From an uncultured Clostridia bacterium (GTDB lineage: Bacteria > Bacillota > Clostridia > Oscillospirales > Acutalibacteraceae): 64,000 bases of DNA. The stretch lies in assembly GCA_937916395.1 (NCBI GenBank), contig CALFTN010000033.1:4147-68146 (forward strand), given 5' to 3'. Under the pieces are notes generated by a model. That model was given only the letters and a program-made list of their open reading frames with translations, did no database searches and was not told the DNA's origin. Every line of letters begins with the position of its first letter. Position 1 is the stretch's first letter. The position numbers and the translations under genes were made by a program. Shown one piece after another: positions 62,485 through 64,000 of this stretch.

Positions 62485-62838
62485 TTATTTCGCTTTCGGT
62501 TTACCTAAAAAGGAAGCTACAATGCCACAGATTACTGCTGCCATAATTCCTGCTGCACCTGCAGTCAGAGGACCTGTTAATACACCCAACAAACCATCTT
62601 TTTCTATTGCAGTTTTTGTGCCATCGGCAAGTAGTGCCCCGAAGCCTACAAGTGGTACAGTAGCTCCCGCCCCTGCAAATTCTTCAACATATTTATAAAC
62701 ACCAACGCCACCTAAAATTACACCTAACACTACAAATCCTACAAGAATTCTTGCAGGTGTAAGCTTTGTTAAATCAAGCAATAATTGACCGATAACACAA
62801 ATAAGACCACCAACTAAAAACGCTTTAATAAAAATCAT
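62485..62838 (-). CDS. spoVAE: Stage V sporulation protein AE
   Basis: A 117-residue membrane protein of the SpoVA channel that moves Ca-dipicolinate into and out of the spore. Three or four hydrophobic segments and the conserved KAFLVGGLICVIGQLLLDLTKLTPARILV and GAGATVPLVGFGALLADGTK are characteristic. ATG 62838 follows GGGTGAT; a GTG at 62847 is less likely. spoVAC and spoVAD, usual partners, are not in the window. Its only upstream neighbour is pyrI, and a strong terminator lies between. Confidence 0.93.
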   Translation of the reverse strand: MIFIKAFLVGGLICVIGQLLLDLTKLTPARILVGFVVLGVILGGVGVYKYVEEFAGAGATVPLVGFGALLADGTKTAIEKDGLLGVLTGPLTAGAAGIMAAVICGIVASFLGKPKAK

Positions 62839-62854
62839 ATTAATCACCCAAAAT

Positions 62855-62895
62855 AAAAATTACTCTTTTGTATTTTTTACAAAAGAGTAATTTTT
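62855..62895 (-). terminator. Terminator between pyrI and spoVAE
   Basis: A perfect 18-bp stem (AAAAATTACTCTTTTGTA and its complement) with a TTTTT loop; on the minus strand the TTTTTATTTT tail suits termination of pyrBI. Confidence 0.85.
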
Positions 62896-62901
62896 ATACA
62901 T

Positions 62902-63318
62902 TTACTTCGCCTTAGCCTCACAATAATAACAACGATAAACTCTGTTTTCTTTATCGGTTAATTTGAAAACGTGTGGGAGCTCTTGCTCTGTTGAAGAAAT
63001 ACAACGTGGATTTTTGCAGTAAATTACATTCGTTAATTTTTCTGGTAAATCTACGTTTTTCTTTTCAACGAGTTTTTCGTCTTTGATAATATCAATAGTT
63101 ACATTAGGGTCAACATAACCTAAAATATCCATATCGATAGCAACATCAGCATCAATCTTAATAATATCCTTAACACCCATTTTTGCACTTTTAACATTTG
63201 TCATAAGTGCAACCGGGCAAGAAAGCTCACCGAGTTTCAATAAGTCGTAAATTTTCATACCATTACCAGCTGTAATATGGTCAATTACAAAGCCGTTTTT
63301 AATTGAATCAACTCTCAT
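62902..63318 (-). CDS. pyrI: Aspartate carbamoyltransferase regulatory chain
   Basis: The allosteric zinc subunit of ATCase. The 138-residue protein has the N-terminal nucleotide-binding domain (IKNGFVIDHITAGNGMKIYDLL) and a C-terminal zinc site of four cysteines (YCKNPRC and RCYYC). It lies 14 bases after pyrB, so a pyrBI operon with class B type ATCase is present, as in a subset of Clostridia. Confidence 0.95.
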   Translation of the reverse strand: MRVDSIKNGFVIDHITAGNGMKIYDLLKLGELSCPVALMTNVKSAKMGVKDIIKIDADVAIDMDILGYVDPNVTIDIIKDEKLVEKKNVDLPEKLTNVIYCKNPRCISSTEQELPHVFKLTDKENRVYRCYYCEAKAK

Positions 63319-63332
63319 TTTCTTACCCCCTG

Positions 63333-64000
63333 TCAGTTAATCTCTAAAAGCTTAAGAATAAGTGCCATACGCATATATTTACCATAAAGAACCTGCTTAA
63401 AATAACAAGCTCTTGGGTCCTCGTCTATTGCAACACTTATTTCGTTAACTCTTGGGAGCGGATGCATAATTGACAAATCTTTTTTTGCATTTACGAGCTT
63501 TTCAGTTGTGAGAATATAACTATCTTTAAGTCTTAAATAATCTTCTTCGTTAAAGAAACGCTCACGCTGTACTCTTGTCATATAAAGAATATCGAGTTCA
63601 GGCATAACTGCCTCAAGGTCAGTAGTCTGAACATATTCTAAATTATTTTTTTCTAAAACTTCCTTTTTAATATAGCTTGGGAGCTTTAATTCATCAGGTG
63701 AAATTAAAACGAATTTAATTCCTTCGTAACGTGAAAGAGCATTAATAAGTGAGTGAACAGTTCTGCCGAATTTAAGGTCACCACAAAGACCAACTGTTAA
63801 ATTATTAAATCTACCCTTTTCTCTATGAATAGTTAAAAGGTCAGCAAGAGTCTGTGTAGGGTGATTATGACCACCATCACCTGCATTTATAACAGGAATT
63901 GAAGCATTAAGTGATGCAACAAGTGGTGCACCTTCTTTTGGGTGACGCATTGCGATAATATCAGCATAGCAAGAAACTGTTTTTGCAGTATCTGCAACAC
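63333..64000 (-). CDS. pyrB: Aspartate carbamoyltransferase catalytic chain (C-terminal part)
   Basis: Catalyses the first committed step of pyrimidine synthesis. The frame stays open to the right edge (the edge codons read [21 protein letters not shown]), so about 222 residues are present and the start is outside. Motifs: [26 protein letters not shown] and [11 protein letters not shown], and the C-terminal HPLPRVNEI with the substrate-binding Pro-Leu. Followed by pyrI. Confidence 0.95.
   Translation of the reverse strand, partial: VADTAKTVSCYADIIAMRHPKEGAPLVASLNASIPVINAGDGGHNHPTQTLADLLTIHREKGRFNNLTVGLCGDLKFGRTVHSLINALSRYEGIKFVLISPDELKLPSYIKKEVLEKNNLEYVQTTDLEAVMPELDILYMTRVQRERFFNEEDYLRLKDSYILTTEKLVNAKKDLSIMHPLPRVNEISVAIDEDPRACYFKQVLYGKYMRMALILKLLEIN

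Noticed and set aside
1..64000. tRNA genes, T-box leaders, transposases, prophage genes
   Set aside because: None seen on reading both strands of all gaps; a tRNAscan-type search was not possible here.

Overview
The window is a gene-dense, AT-rich stretch of a low-GC Gram-positive chromosome. The gene set fits an anaerobic, spore-forming member of class Clostridia, most likely the Oscillospiraceae/Ruminococcaceae. The evidence is a division and cell-wall (dcw) cluster with a meso-DAP type MurE, an IspH–ribosomal protein S1 fusion, SigH, both subunits of dipicolinate synthase, a SpoVAE homologue, PASTA-bearing PBP, and frequent TTG starts behind strong Shine-Dalgarno sequences. No transposase, CRISPR array, tRNA or rRNA gene was seen.

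Layout. 1–2561: clpX (cut by the edge), clpP and tig, a protein folding and degradation unit. 2703–9421: phosphoesterase, threonine synthase, D,D-carboxypeptidase, prmA, a YhaM-type nuclease and a TcdA-type enzyme, interrupted by a 600-base repeat-rich gap. 9515–17674: a class B PBP, a PLP lyase, acetyltransferase, galactokinase, a TVP38-type membrane protein, a hydroxyacid dehydrogenase and GAPDH. 17675–24506: two small DNA-binding proteins bracketed by heptad repeats, a 30-cysteine protein with a sporulation-like promoter, a three-gene sugar ABC transporter and a MATE exporter. 24590–30836: an AGCS symporter, a zinc-ribbon protein behind a possible structured leader, sigma-H, an AraC regulator and an AbiE toxin–antitoxin pair. 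30896–38070: ispH-rpsA, cmk, an HI0933 flavoprotein, tmcAL, ackA and a possible orphan immunity protein. 38350–53391: polysaccharide deacetylase, then ftsZ, ftsQ, murA, murG, ftsW, mraY, murF, murE, pbp, ftsL, rsmH and mraZ, all read on the minus strand from a consensus promoter upstream of mraZ. murD, murC and ftsA are not in the cluster. 53612–56340: nicotinate phosphoribosyltransferase with a downstream condensation-like protein. 56663–64000: a small regulator, dpaA-dpaB, a P-type ATPase behind a yybP-ykoY (manganese) riboswitch, a membrane-anchored EEP-family protein, spoVAE, pyrI and pyrB (cut by the edge).

The least explained material is intergenic. Six arrays of phased 7-base repeats with at least four different unit sequences lie at the 3' ends of genes. 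Several contain or touch the stop codon, and four loci pair them with hairpin terminators sharing the core CTATCATT. Two further intergenic regions are built from hairpins: a nested inverted-repeat element at 6323–6666 and a hairpin mosaic at 38107–38361. All functional calls come from reading the translated sequence and recognising motifs; no database search was run.
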